A DNA stretch of 64,000 bases, taken from positions 310,001-374,000 of the forward strand of contig JABWDB010000021.1 in the NCBI GenBank assembly GCA_019614645.1, written 5' to 3'. The notes beneath the pieces are model-generated. The model made no database searches, was not told the origin of the DNA, and saw only the letters and a list, made by a program, of their open reading frames with translations. Position numbers and translations under genes: made by a program. Shown in pieces: positions 1 through 11,836 of this stretch. The first letter of the stretch is position 1, and every line of letters begins with the position of its first letter. Source of the DNA: Stratiolaelaps scimitus. Lineage: Eukaryota; Arthropoda; Arachnida; Mesostigmata; Laelapidae.

Positions 1-659
1 ATGCACCCAACTTAGCTCCACATGCCCTCAAAGTAATATCGGTGGGTCTGTAATGTATATGTTATAAACCGACTCGTTGAAAGAAGTACTTCCGTCCGAC
101 GTATCTGTCAAGCTGTACGGTGATTTCGTAAAATTGTATAGGGTTGTAGATGGTGAAGAGAAAGCACGAAATCTGCGTGAGTTCCATTAACACCGATTCT
201 GAATGGGTTTGCGAGGTGAACCTGAAGCCGTTATCTATACATCTGCATGATTCAAGCAATTTGTTTTCAAAAAGCCGTCCGCAATAGTGGCTGCGCTGTT
301 CCCAAAACAAAACTAGGTGTGGTTTCACACATCTGCTATAAGTTTGTGAATTCGTCAAGTGTTATGGATTTTTAAACTGTTTTGAAAAAAACCGGTGAGA
401 AATTGACATTCTCCCTCGAAGAGCAACGATGTTTTGTCAAACTCTGAGTTCCGCAAGACCAAAGCTCTAACCTAATTCACTCAAATTTGGTGAAGTTGTT
501 AGACCGGGAGTCCTGTACACGAGAAGCGTACAGGTATGCAGTGCTAAGGCAGGAGAGACGAGCTGATGAAGTGCAATTGGAAGTCGTCGAAGCGATGCTC
601 AAAAATGACAAGGAGCAATAGACAAATCGAAAGTGTGGGCCACGGAGAACTGTTATAGT
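1..659. other. No gene recognised; possible 5' part of a mariner relic
   Basis: The open frames on both strands here show no family motif. The right part (about 360-659) lies where the N-terminal DNA-binding domain of the mariner relic that follows would be expected, but I cannot recognise helix-turn-helix residues in any frame. No terminal inverted repeat is visible at the left side. Confidence 0.4.
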
Positions 660-1340
660 ATATGATTCCGCGCGAAGGACAATCTTTGCATGAGGAAGAT
701 TCCAGTCAAATGTGTTCCACGCCAAATTCGGCCGAAACAGAGAGAATTCTACTGTTGGTAGCGAAATTCACGCTATTATTCGAAAACGAAAGCGACCTTG
801 AAATCTACTACCACAACTGAAGAGACATGGGTCAAAGTCCACTTGCTGCCGAACAGGAAACATCGCCGATAATATTTGTATTCACAACAGCTGAACCGAA
901 GGTGTATGAGTATATTCTCAGCGACGAAGGAATTCTGACTATGGCCATAGATTTCTCCTTCGATCGGTTCCTACAGAAAACCTCTGTCACCAAGGAGGTG
1001 TATAAAAAAATTGGAAGAGAACCTGGATACGTGGCTTGCGAGTGCAGGCATGCGCGACTTCTCTACGGCAACGCTCGCCCACACAAAGCTATTGTTGTTG
1101 AGGAGTTTTTGGCTGAGAAGAGGGAGGATTAAGTTATTATTACCCGCAGATTTTCCTGATATAAGCCCGTTAGACTTATGCTGTTTTGGTCAATTGCAGA
1201 GGAGACTGAAGGCCACCAACCACCAAAATTGGAACAAGTTCTAGCGAATACTCGGAAAGGATAGTACGTGATCAACTCTCACGGAGGTTGCGAAGGGTTC
1301 GTAAGACTACCGCAATGTGTAGTCATTTCTGAGAGGTCAC
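660..1340 (+). pseudogene. Decayed mariner-family transposase
   Basis: Pieces of a mariner transposase lie in order on the plus strand but in shifting frames. About 675-750 reads LCMRKIPVKCVPRQ, like the linker before the catalytic domain. About 812-835 reads TEETWVKVH, matching the DETWV block, with the first catalytic Asp replaced by Glu. About 1058-1080 reads LLYGNARPHK, the second catalytic block, with D of DNARPH replaced by G. About 1155-1210 reads DISPLDLCCFGQLQRRLK, like the third block. Several stops and frameshifts and two lost catalytic acids make it non-functional. It is more decayed, hence probably older, than the mariner at 54660. No terminal repeats or TA duplication were found. 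Confidence 0.6.
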
Positions 1341-1764
1341 ACTTAGAATATACAAAAAATATTTTTTTCGTTTATTATAAATAACTTATTTGTCGACGAT
1401 ACGATCCACTTCGCCAGCTTGGAACAAATGTCTAGTCAAAGGCCGGAAAATATATTCTAATGCGGATCGTCATGAGAAGTCTTTCCAAGAAGTAACTCGA
1501 ATTACGCGTACCATGTAAATATTCAGCCATGACGAACTCTTGTACAAAATATGTTCGCATGATGTATGCATGATGCATGCGACTAATGAAATTCTGATCC
1601 ACCTTATCCGTTCAAAAAATAATGTACAATTATATGTATATGCATTTCGACCTAAGCTCTACAAAATACAATAAGAATTTTGAGATATTTAGGTACCACA
1701 TGATGGCCAATGATGAAAAAATCGCTGAGTTGTCGCTTTCACATGTACTTGTGTTAGCATAGTC

Positions 1765-1943
1765 TAAAGGCACGTTGGCGTGGTGCATTCGTGTGCGCCT
1801 TGCAATCGGAGGAGACACGTGGGTGTACGGGTTCGATCCCCACTGTTGCGCATTTGCATTTAAAGGGACCCGTCTTATGACGCAATGCCGAAAGCAGTAC
1901 CGTGGACGTTAAATGTTGGCTGTGGGTCAGCCTGGAAAATTTA
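1765..1943 (+). mobile_element. tRNA-derived SINE, family A, copy 1
   Basis: The head resembles a tRNA gene. An A-box-like stretch (GGCGTGGTGCATTCGTG, from about 1777) is followed about 50 bp later by a good B box (GGTTCGATCCCC, from about 1830). The rest, including GCATTTAAAGG and TTAAATGTTGGCTGTG, matches a copy at 40148 nearly base for base, and the 3' half matches a reversed copy at 47774. RNA polymerase III would start from the internal boxes and a partner LINE would supply reverse transcriptase; that is known for tRNA SINEs in general and not seen here. No clear target-site duplication was found. Confidence 0.75.
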
Positions 1944-2284
1944 AGGGCCCTAACTAATATTATGGAGCATTAAGAGAATGTATAATTTTTACGTTGAGAA
2001 AAATAGCCGTTTGCTTGTAAGACAGAAGGAAATCATCATGGGCGATTTGTTGTTCGGATGACTTGCCAATGCAAGCCTTTATCACTGCCATCTTTCATGT
2101 CTTCGAGTTTTTTTTGTATGCAGGAAAAGTAGGCACTTTTAGTGCTACAAGAGGCATTACGTGTATTCGGTATGGAGACAGAACCAAGAACAGGACAACA
2201 TCTTGGCGCAACCAGCAGCTAGTGTCTTGTACTATAGAAAAAAACTATAGGGGGCAGGACTTTGTCCGGGGCGTTCAGAGCTCG
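1944..2284. other. No feature recognised
   Basis: A+T-rich intergenic DNA. A short open frame from about 2063 has no recognisable motif. Confidence 0.5.
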
Positions 2285-2770
2285 TAGAAGGAACGGAGGG
2301 GAGATGGGGGGGTAGGGGGGTTGTAGTAGGGGCAGTCAGGGGCTGGGGCTGGGACGGGGTGGACGGGCCTGGCTGGCTGAATATAGCGTGTTGTCATCGG
2401 AAGACGGAGTACCTCCCTGCGTGCCGGCGGCTCTGCCTGGCTCACGGTTCGACTCGGCCTGCTGGCTCTCTCCGTCTCTCTCTCTAGCCGACCGACCGAC
2501 TGCCGGCCTAGCGGGGTTGAGCTCAACGACGCCTTGGTTGTGCCGCTTTCGTTGTGCTTGCGGGCCTTAGCGGACTCATGCAGCTAGTTGTACGGAGAGT
2601 CGGCTGCTGCGGCTGCTTCTGCTGTAGCAGCTCACAGAAGAGGAGGAGATGGGCCTATGGCTGCGTATTCTTCTTCAGTAAGTCTCAAGGCCCGCCCGAG
2701 CTAGCAAGCAACCTCACCAGGTCGCTCACGGCAGTCGGAGCTCAGCGACGAGTGGTTTTGTAACCTTATC
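2285..2770 (+). other. G+C-rich island, possible promoter or 5' exon
   Basis: Composition changes sharply from A+T-rich flanks to a G-run-rich and then CpG-containing tract. The left part holds many runs of 4-6 G. The middle has CTCTCTC tracts and repeated CGACCGAC. At 2678 the sequence TTCTTCA/GTAAGT is a strong match to a splice donor on the plus strand. This would fit a TATA-less promoter with a 5' exon, but I could not find a matching coding exon downstream, so the reading is tentative. Confidence 0.3.
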
Positions 2771-5700
2771 GAAACGATACCTACCAACGAGGGATGAACT
2801 TCGTAAGCGTTACTTCGTCTCTGTACTCACTATTATTCTGGTTAGCGAGCTCTGGCTCTAGATCGGCAGTTGTGTGCTCGGGAGTTGACTCAAGGAGGAG
2901 CCAGAAACCAGAAGAAACATCGACACATATAATGGAGGCCAAGCTTTGTAAGCTACAAGTCGAAGGCGGCGAACCTTGCAAAAGAAGAGTCACCCGGCTT
3001 CAGTTTATCAGGCTGAAGGAGAGAATTGAGATGTCGCCTAGTGTGAGATAGGAGATTGATCATCGAAAGACACCTATTGTCAAAGAACGGGTGCAAAAGC
3101 ACCAGCAAGCTTCCTTGTTCTGTCGCGGTATTTTTCTGAAATCGCGGCGGATGACTAGTCAATCTGTTAGTGAGGGCCTTACCAAGATTCATCTGAAACA
3201 TAAGCAATACACAATACCAAATCGACTTGCTGAATGCCGAGCACTTGCTAGGTCTTTTTTGTACTTTTCATTTTCCGATTTCAGAGCCGTTAGAAGTTGG
3301 ATCTTGAAATTTTAGCAGAAAATCAAAATGATTGTACAAAAAATCAAGTGGCGGTGAGACTAGAAAGGGTTTTTGACATAATGCATCTTTTGCTAAGAAT
3401 CTTTTTGTGATAAGAGACTTACAATTTATTGTTATAAGTTGCATCGGAACATCAGTGCAGTATTATCTTCTCGTTATACCCATTTTGAGCATAACTGGTA
3501 AGAAGGACTACCATTATTATTACTATTGAGTGCACGTGAGACTCACTAGTGGGTCCTTTAGTAATATAAATATGCATATATATATTTCATAAAGAGTAGT
3601 TCTGAAACACAACCATTGTTGTTCATTGTTGGGCGCAAACGAGTGTACAAGATGAGTGAATGTGTAACATACAGGAGAAACTTGCATACCGTATCTTTGC
3701 TTTGTGTATTTCCCAGTTTATTAATTAATTTGATTTACTGAATTAGGCCCTGATATACAAATATAGACCATTCGTATCAATTCAGCTCAATTATTATAAT
3801 AAATTCTAATCAAGACTTGAAAACAGCAGATAACGCTCACGCACACAAGTGCTGTTTTGGTAATCTATAAACAGGTAGAGATTGATATATAATACTTTAT
3901 GGGAGTTACGGTGAGTAAAGTTATAATCCACCCTTCCATGTAGATACAAGCGCGCCGAGTTTCATTATGTTCCAACGGATTACAAATTGGCACCAAATTA
4001 CTGAAACTACGAGGGTCAGAAGGCGGTCATTACAATAAACTGTTCAGGAGACCTTAGTTCAGGATATCCCTGATGTTATCTGTGAGATTAGTCCACAATT
4101 AATACGTAATGTAGATGGTATATGTGTGAGTATTATTTTGGACAGAGTATCCTAGTTTCCGATTGCTACTTGTGTAACGTTTCGTTTAGCTCTTCATATT
4201 AAGTATCCAGAAGATGCGATCGCGTACGGTTCTGTGCCAGCAGACAAGCAGCGAAATCCAAGAGGAGGAGGAGAGAGAGAGAGAGAAGGGTTTGTGGCTC
4301 CACCCAGAGGAGGGCGCTAGCGATCGACGCTAGCCTTTTCGAGCAGGCCAAAATAATAGTAGTCAACACACGAATCCGTATGAAATTCTCGCACAGCGAA
4401 ATCTTTAGTTACGGTATAGGTAGTGCCGTCATTGAGGTCGCATCAAATCCATCGAGGACAGACGCTCGGACGGACCTAAAAGCGCCCGTTTAGGTAAAAT
4501 CGTACAATGAACCGTCCGCGAAATTAGTTTTCCGCGTTCGTCTCAGGAACAAATACGAACTCGATCAGATATCACAGAGCACGATTTTTTATGTAAACTA
4601 GGCTTTTCTTAAACGATAGAGATTTGAAAATGAATATATATTAACAATGATGTTATTACATTATTTGGGATATTTTCGCTAATAGTGAACTAATCTATGG
4701 TCAGATATTAAGTATTTATTAGGTAAGTCTGTGTGCGGATGACATGCATAAATAAAAAAGACGAGGAAATTCAACATTTCGAGGGCAAACATTTCAGATT
4801 TTACCTTTTAGCCCAAGAGCTTTCTAACTAAAACTGAACGGTGTGAAGTGCGAAAAGTAAATATTTGTACTACCTTTCAAATTGAGGGAAAATTGCCAAA
4901 TTCGATAGAAAATGGTCGCCTTGATTAAAATTTACCCTGTGCAATTGGAGAATTAGATTTATTTATAATTAGAGGCACATGTTCGTAATGAAACAGGAAC
5001 TTAGAAATAGAAATATTAATACTTTCGGAACCCCTCCTAGAGTTCGATCATTTTTTCAGATACTCATGAGCTGATTTTAATTACCACGTATCACCACCTT
5101 AGCTCACTTAGACTGACCGTAATGCATATGCAGCATATTCCGCTCTCCCTGACAATAACCAACTGGGGATCAGAAGAATACTATCTATATATAAATTTAC
5201 TAACTTTCTAAGATTTCCGCAATCCGTGACATCAGAATTACATACATACTTATAAATGGCTCTAGGTTCAGTTACATGTGTATTCCCGTACAGTATCGTA
5301 TAATATTTCCCATATAAGCGCCCAATGACTTCATGTGCCTATATACCACATGCACGAAATTTACCATAGTTTCGTATAATAAACGTATACCAAACACGTC
5401 ATCTGTAGTTCTCATGACTGTAGAAGTTCTCGAAGATCGCCCAATTAGAGGACCAATATGATCATCCCTAATAAAAGGGAATATAAATTATACATTTTAA
5501 TTACGGTATTTAAATAGACCGGAGGCAAAAATTCTGAGCCAAAATATACAACGAAGCCCAATAGGGCATAGAGTTTAACTATACAAATACTTGAGATTCC
5601 GAAATAAATATATAAACGAATTGATTGAATGGGTCTTATCTAACATGTAACAAAAATCGTAGGAGTCAAGCTACGCTGCTTCACATAGGTGGGCGGTACC

Positions 5701-6955
5701 AATTGTAAAGATGGCTATAAGCTGGCCAGCTATAATATATGTATATGGCTAGCCGACGGAGAAAACTGGCCAGTGTCGGACAACTGGCTTGCTTGTTTCG
5801 AATTCTGACAATTCCGCTGCATTGTAATATCCTCAGTAGCAATTAGTAAAATAAAGTGTGTAATTAGACGAGCAGAGCACACGCACGACTCGGAACGTGC
5901 CCAGCACGTTCGATCACGTCCGATGATGGCGGGTCCTATTTTGCAATGTGCATCCACCCTTCGGGGGGGGTGTGGCCCTGCAGTAGTAAAACGCCGGATA
6001 TTTTTTGAACAGGCTGACGACGTGCATCCGGTCCTAATGCGAAGGCCATTAAATCAAGAAGCGCCCCACTAACTGTCAGTGTTCATTACCAGTGTTCCAG
6101 TCGACGTTCAGGATCGCAACGAAGGAATCCAGTCCGAGTTATTGTCAGCAGTGATATCATCTGGCATTCGATGCGGAAATAGGATCTCAAAAGCTCGCAC
6201 GGTCACCTGTGATATACGGGTCGAGATGTTTCATGAGAAAACAAAGATGGGTTCAGAGGGTAGGCGGAGGTCAACGTGCGAATATTTATGCGAGACCACC
6301 GCATAACACAACCGAGTAACATAATTGCAAATGGTAAAGTTTGCTAAGAAAGTGGTTAATTATATAATAGACAAGTAAGAATTTGAGGGCATGAACACAC
6401 GAAACGTTATATATTTGTATAGAGCCACCGTTAAAATGTCCAATTTGCGAACACAGTTATAGTCAAGATTGAATGAAGTGATTTTTGTCAAATGGCAGAT
6501 ACGGACTAAAAAGTCTTTCGGGTACGCCTATCTCGATTTATTTGTATAAAAAAAGGCATTTTGTAGAATTTTAGCAGTAGTTTTGTTGGAGCCTGGGAAG
6601 ACTGATAAAGGAGTCATTAGGCAAAATTCGATCATACCTTAATGGATTATTTTGCAGTGTGGCTCCATAAAGCACTCGCCAGAAGTTGCGTTGTTCTTCT
6701 AGTTTTGCGTGAAAGTGGAGACGTCGAAAGCCTTCAAGGTCTGGGCTTGATGGTAACGTATGGCAAAGACTCTTTACGACAATCCAGCTCCAATGTGTTC
6801 GGTAGTTTTCACTTTCAGAAATTACGGTGTGCTTATATGTCTTCGACTTAAATTCGTTTCCAGAAACGCCGTCCTAAAACAATCCTTAAGATTTATTCAA
6901 ACATAGAGTAGTTAGGAATTTCTAGGGATTATGGGGGTGGGGGGGGGGTGAGGAC

Positions 6956-7012
6956 GACAATGTCCCGAGGAAGGCGATGGCATTGCCTCTCTGCACAGCG
7001 AGGGACATTGTC
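6956..7012. repeat. Inverted repeat, 11-bp perfect arms
   Basis: GACAATGTCCC (6956-6966) is perfectly complementary to GGGACATTGTC (7002-7012). The 35 nt between contains AGGC...GCCT, which can pair inside. The structure is short, has an asymmetric unpaired side, and lies next to a G-rich run. It could be a structured transcript or simply a chance palindrome. Confidence 0.6.
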
Positions 7013-8081
7013 ATGGTAGACCCCCTCGAGGAAGTCCTAAAAGGTATTAAAGCTCCCGAAAAGTCGAACGTTTCCATTAAATATTAATTTGGCACCGGTA
7101 GAGCTGCGTTGTTTGAGGACAGAGAGTCTACTGAATCGTGTGGAAGTGGCTTGCTACTGTCGCTTCATTTCAGGAGGTTGGACAAAGCAAAACAAGAGAA
7201 ATTATTATAGTTTGAATTGTTCGACCCCTACAGACACGTAACGAACTCATTGGTGCTTTCCACGGGAACGAAATGACTGGTAGTAATGGCCGATATGAGT
7301 ATCACGATCGTCCCAACACAAAGACTGATCCAAAATTTGCGCCGAGGTGTTATTGAATCTGCGGCAATCCTCTCATGTGTATTATACAGGCATCGTCAGC
7401 CAAGCTAACTTTAAATGGATTTGCCGAGATAGAATAGTTGTACTGCATGCGACCGTAGCGGGCATTTTTCGAAGATAATAGGGATACCAGCAAATTTCAC
7501 AGATCTTTTCCCAGTGTAGTTTGTTGTAAAAACTCCAAGGTCGGGGCCTTATAAAACTGTCATTAGGAGACCAAAGGTAGCTCTTATATGTCTTGAATAT
7601 CTGATGTAATGTTTGGCCCAAGTCAGCAACCTATAGTCCGGCAACGGGGACTTGAATTTCACTTAAAATATTCTGTTTTCGATCTATATGCTGCTAACGC
7701 CTTTATATCGGAGTAATGTGGTCAACTTAAAGCACAGCGTTAACAAAAATAGAGGAGAAACTTCCGTAAATTATTTTCATTTGTAGTAATTGCGAGGTCT
7801 CATAAGCAAGCTCTCACTTGCCACACTAATAATGAACGAACGCAAGCCGTACATAGTAAAGGCGTACATACAAACCTACGCATGCAAAGCGCTTCAAACA
7901 ATAAACACGTAACACGAGGACAAAAACCCCTCTGAAATCTCCAGTGAGTAGTAACTAATAATAATTGACCCTCTATTTGTCCTTTTTTAACTACTTTAGC
8001 TCTATCATGACAAATGTCAAAAATAGCAAACGCGAAACCTGCCCTCTTCCTCGTAGGTTTGAGAGAGTACTTCCTCATATG

Positions 8082-8129
8082 AAATAGTAAACCTGTAAAA
8101 TAGTAAACCTGTGAAATAGTAAACCTGTA
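8082..8129. repeat. Three perfect tandem copies of a 16-bp unit
   Basis: The unit AAATAGTAAACCTGTR repeats three times head to tail (8082-8097, 8098-8113, 8114-8129) with only the last base varying. It is a minisatellite-like array with no coding context. Confidence 0.9.
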
Positions 8130-9377
8130 GTGCCAGGTATACCAGAGGGGTGTGGAGGCTTACAGTGGAGTAAAGCGAGGTATACAGTACAATTTTCAAA
8201 TGTTTGGTGTTTAAGTGTGATATTCATGTTAATTATCGTAAGCAGAAAGGCCCCTCAATACAAGGGGACAGCCTTGTGGCTCCCAAACAAATAAAATGTT
8301 TAAATGGCCGATGTCGCGTAAAATGGTGTAATCACAGTGGTGAGTGACTATACTTATGTTTTTTATTTAATCACTCATGTTGAACAGGTGTGTATTATAG
8401 CAGATGTCCATTAATACTTTTTACATGGTAGCTTTTGACTTTATTTGTCTTCCCAAGCACTTTGAGGGGAACATTACCCTAAATAACTGGACGATTAATT
8501 TTTTAAAATTTCAAAATAGTTATTGTTCTGCTGAGAAGTTGAACTTCCCCACTCTGCAAATCATATAATAGATAATCATACATTATGCACCTGATGTTTA
8601 ACCCGAAGCCGATTTTTGACAACGAATAATATCACAATGCTAAAAATAGCGTTATCCTATTATTATTATTAATAACAGATTATTTCTACCCAAATATTGC
8701 GTTCCTTCAATAAACAAATTAATCATTAAATTTGCCTTTATCCCTACAGACCCAGGGATCACTAATACACAACCAAGGTAATAATAATAATAGCACCGAA
8801 AATAAGGCGAAATGTATATAACAAAGCTCAACACGCTTAATTCCTGGGATTTCAAGTAATTCAGTTCGTGCAATCTACGTGCTTAACTATAAATTAAACT
8901 GCCCACAATTGTCAAGAAGTGAATCAAAAAATTAATCTAGTCAATAAAACAATGGAACCATTTGCAGCTTGTCTGTTTAGCGGTATGCTAATGCGGGACT
9001 TCTTATTATAATTAAACAACAATATCAATTTGGTCATATACTATTGGCATATTACATTGTTAGAACAAACCCGCGCGTCTTTTTAATGAGAAAAGATACG
9101 CGGGTATAAAAAAGATATTTTTAATGAACTAGAACCAGAAACCCACACGATCCCTAGAGCTTACCTGCTCGTAATATAGTAACAACGTCCACAACGGGTT
9201 TTTGTCTATGAAGAAGTACTCGCGGGTCAATGGAGACAACGGCAAATCAGACCAAGTTGGTATGTCAGAAAGCGTTCCTTCTCCATACTATTGAATTTAA
9301 ACAGTAGGATCGCTATCTCGCTGAAGGGATTCAATGGTTTACTTTTAATCCTACCTGTCAGGTTATACCTATCAGGT

Positions 9378-9400
9378 TATATATATATATATATATATAT
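9378..9400. repeat. (TA)n microsatellite flanked by TATCAGGTTA copies
   Basis: About eleven TA dinucleotides. The flanks on both sides carry CAGGTTA (also at about 9359), so the microsatellite interrupts a short direct-repeat cluster. Confidence 0.85.
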
Positions 9401-10506
9401 CAGGTTAACATAACACGTTCAATAACACTGTTGGTTCAATAAGCACTCAAACAGCACTTCTTTGTTTGTTGCCCTATAGACTAGACCGTGGAATAAAATG
9501 AGCTTAGATCATAACCTAACGTAAATATGGAAAATATAGACGAAATGTTATTATCCTAGGACCATCCAGTGGCGAACAACCACTTTTATATGAGGACCTG
9601 TTTTTCCAAACAAAAAGAACACGCGAGGTAAGGGTAGAGCACGTTCACTGCCTGTCGAGATTGCTATGGCGATTTTATAAGCGGCTATGTTGAAGGCCAA
9701 AATATTATTCTTTATTAAAAACTATTCCATCACTTGACTTCAATCGTTGAACTTAGCGAAGGTTTAGGTTTATGCACTGTTCTGCGTGTTCAGTGTGATG
9801 ATTAAATTTTTTTCGGTGCGGCAGAGTGGCTAGTTCGACTTGGTGGAAGGTTTCTCCATATGTCAATATAAACACGTTACTTTCCCTGGAGAGATGATAT
9901 CCAGCTGTATCTAACACCTTTTGTATAATCGGTTCTATAACAAACCGAGTGAAAATTTTAATTTTAAGTTTTTGCTGCAGATCCCATTTATCGATTATGT
10001 AGTGCATTTCGAGGAACCAGGTGTATCTCGGGACAATACACCACTATCAATTTCTCTGAATGATTCTATAATTACGGTTCCACAATGTTTTACTCGATAT
10101 AGGATATTGATTATGATTGTGCATCGTAAAGTATACAATGATGTACCCCTTAATCACAATTTACGATCAATAACACCGCTGTCAAATAACCGTAGTCGAT
10201 GTTCTGTTAATCGTTTTAGCGCATTTCAGTGTACGCGCCGAGCATTCGAAGCAGACGGGAGGCCTTTAGTTGTATACACGATACCAGACCTTGATCGTAA
10301 AGAGTATCTGCTTCGTGCGCATCGATAAATATCTTAGGTGCAGGGAAAGCCGTTCACGGCTTACTTGCGGGATCTATCTTATTATTCTGTCTTGTCATTA
10401 ACACAACACTCGCACAGTAACTTGGAATTGCAATAGATGCCACTGGTGTTTGCGCGCCTCTAAGTTGAACCAGCGGACGTCCCCTTTCTCTCATGCTACG
10501 ATGTGG

Positions 10507-10533
10507 CTGTTGATGGGTGACGGCCATCAACAG
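10507..10533. repeat. 10-bp perfect hairpin with GTGACGG loop
   Basis: CTGTTGATGG (10507-10516) pairs perfectly with CCATCAACAG (10524-10533) around the 7-nt loop GTGACGG. It lies about 720 bp upstream of the Vps15 start codon. Its core is shared with the hairpin at 26493-26514. Confidence 0.75.
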
Positions 10534-11075
10534 AGGGAATCTCTCATCATAAATAAGTCATTCTTATTTCACCTGTGTTTTGAAGTAAGACGTCGTCGTC
10601 AAGTCTAACTGCCATTGGAGTTTCATCGAGTTTAACGACCCAAAGGCTGCGAGGTGTGCTTGAACTCTACAATTGCCTGGCAGTGCCTGGCACATTTGGA
10701 GGAAGGGTATGCACCGTCAGAAGACGGTGGGTTGCTGTTTGCTCAGGTACTTTCGACGTTGGAGAACAATAACAGTCGCTCAACAGAGGGAGTTGTACTG
10801 CTGTAACTGGTAAATCAGTTAGGATCTTGATGTCACGGTCCTGTCTCAGTTGTTGCAGCAATTGCGTTTGTGAAAGGAGTGTATAACGGTGGATTCTGTC
10901 CTTCTCGGACAGGTGTCAGATCAGTGAATGATAGTAGTAAATTGTTCTAACAATCTGCAACTACGCTGAACGAGTTGTGTAGGTGGTGTTACGAAGCAAG
11001 AAGACCTGGGCAGAGTGCGTCACTTCATGTGACAACGGTGGGGCTAAAGTAGAGCAGCCTCATCATACGTACGAA

Positions 11076-11254
11076 CACGTGTACGTTCGTTCACTCTCCA
11101 TCAGCATCTTCTGTAGTACCACCATCAGATAAGGCAGTAGATGGAAAAGTAGGATGGCGGCGGCGGTGCTGTAGTAACGAGTGACGAAGCGCGTTCTATC
11201 ATTCTTTACGCTCTGAGTATTCTTGTTTAGCAATATATTACTGATACGCGCGAA
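11076..11254 (+). promoter_or_regulatory. Putative Vps15 promoter and 5' leader
   Basis: A perfect E-box CACGTG lies at 11076-11081, about 175 bp before the start codon. AGGATGGCGGCGGCGG (from 11151) resembles the YY1-type ATGGCGGC element often found at TATA-less housekeeping promoters. No TATA box is evident. If transcription begins before about 11140, the leader would contain two very short upstream reading frames, ATG at 11141 (3 codons) and ATG at 11154 (6 codons, ending TAG at 11172-11174), both closed before the Vps15 start. The transcription start cannot be read from sequence, so these roles are inference. Confidence 0.4.
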
Positions 11255-11836
11255 ATGGGCAATACCCTCGTGAGTTATGCGCCGTCAACGATCCACTCCG
11301 TTGATGAGTATCTGGCTGACCTGCCAGAATGCCAACGTGAGTTGAATCTGGGCTCTACACGGTTTCTTAAAACAGTCAAAGTCCGCGTTGCTAATTGTCA
11401 ATATCCACTTGTTGTCAAAGTGTTAGCCCTTCCCCAAGACAACACTCTGCCGCTTCAGTCTCATCAAAAGAATATCGAGAAAATTCGAAACGCTTTGGAG
11501 AACTGTCCGAATGCACTGCCGTTCACAAGGACCTATCTTTCCGCAAGGTCAGCGATTCTATTCAGGCAATATGTCAAGTACTCGCTCTATGATCGGGTCT
11601 CGACTCGACCATTTCTTACAACTTCGGAAAAGAAGTGGATTGCCTTTCAGCTGTTATGCGCTCTGGCGCAATGTCATCGCGCCGAAGTCTGTCACGGGGA
11701 TATCAAGCTCGAAAACATTTTGGTTACTGGATGGAACTGGGTTGCACTTACCGATTTTGCTTCCTTCAAACCGACAATGATGCCCATGGATAACCCCACG
11801 GAATTCTTTTATTTCTTCGACACTTCAAGACGACAG
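11255..11836 (+). CDS. Vps15: Vps15 exon 1: myristoylated N-terminus and kinase core
   Basis: Residues 1-194. MGNTLVSY gives Gly2 for myristoylation. LVVKVLAL supplies the ATP-site lysine (Lys55). CHGDIKLENILV is the catalytic loop (Asp149), and LTDFASFKP is the metal-binding motif in its Vps15 form. The exon ends FFDTSRRQ at CAG/GTAACC in phase 0. Confidence 0.95.

Larger units (their letters stand above)
2771..10440. other. Gene-poor intergenic DNA
   Basis: No coding exon, RNA gene or transposon is recognisable across this 7.7 kb. It contains a GA-rich tract (about 4261-4290), a small hairpin with 7-bp arms (GCTAGCG, 4316-4334), a G10 run near 6940, the hairpin at 6956-7012, the 16-bp tandem repeat at 8082-8129 and an AT microsatellite at 9378-9400. 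The open frames at 7382-8199 and 9753-10328 match nothing I know and are probably chance. Confidence 0.5.

Noticed and set aside
9921..10328. 135-codon plus-strand frame upstream of Vps15
   Set aside because: The antisense frame is also open, no family is recognised, and there is no promoter or splice evidence.
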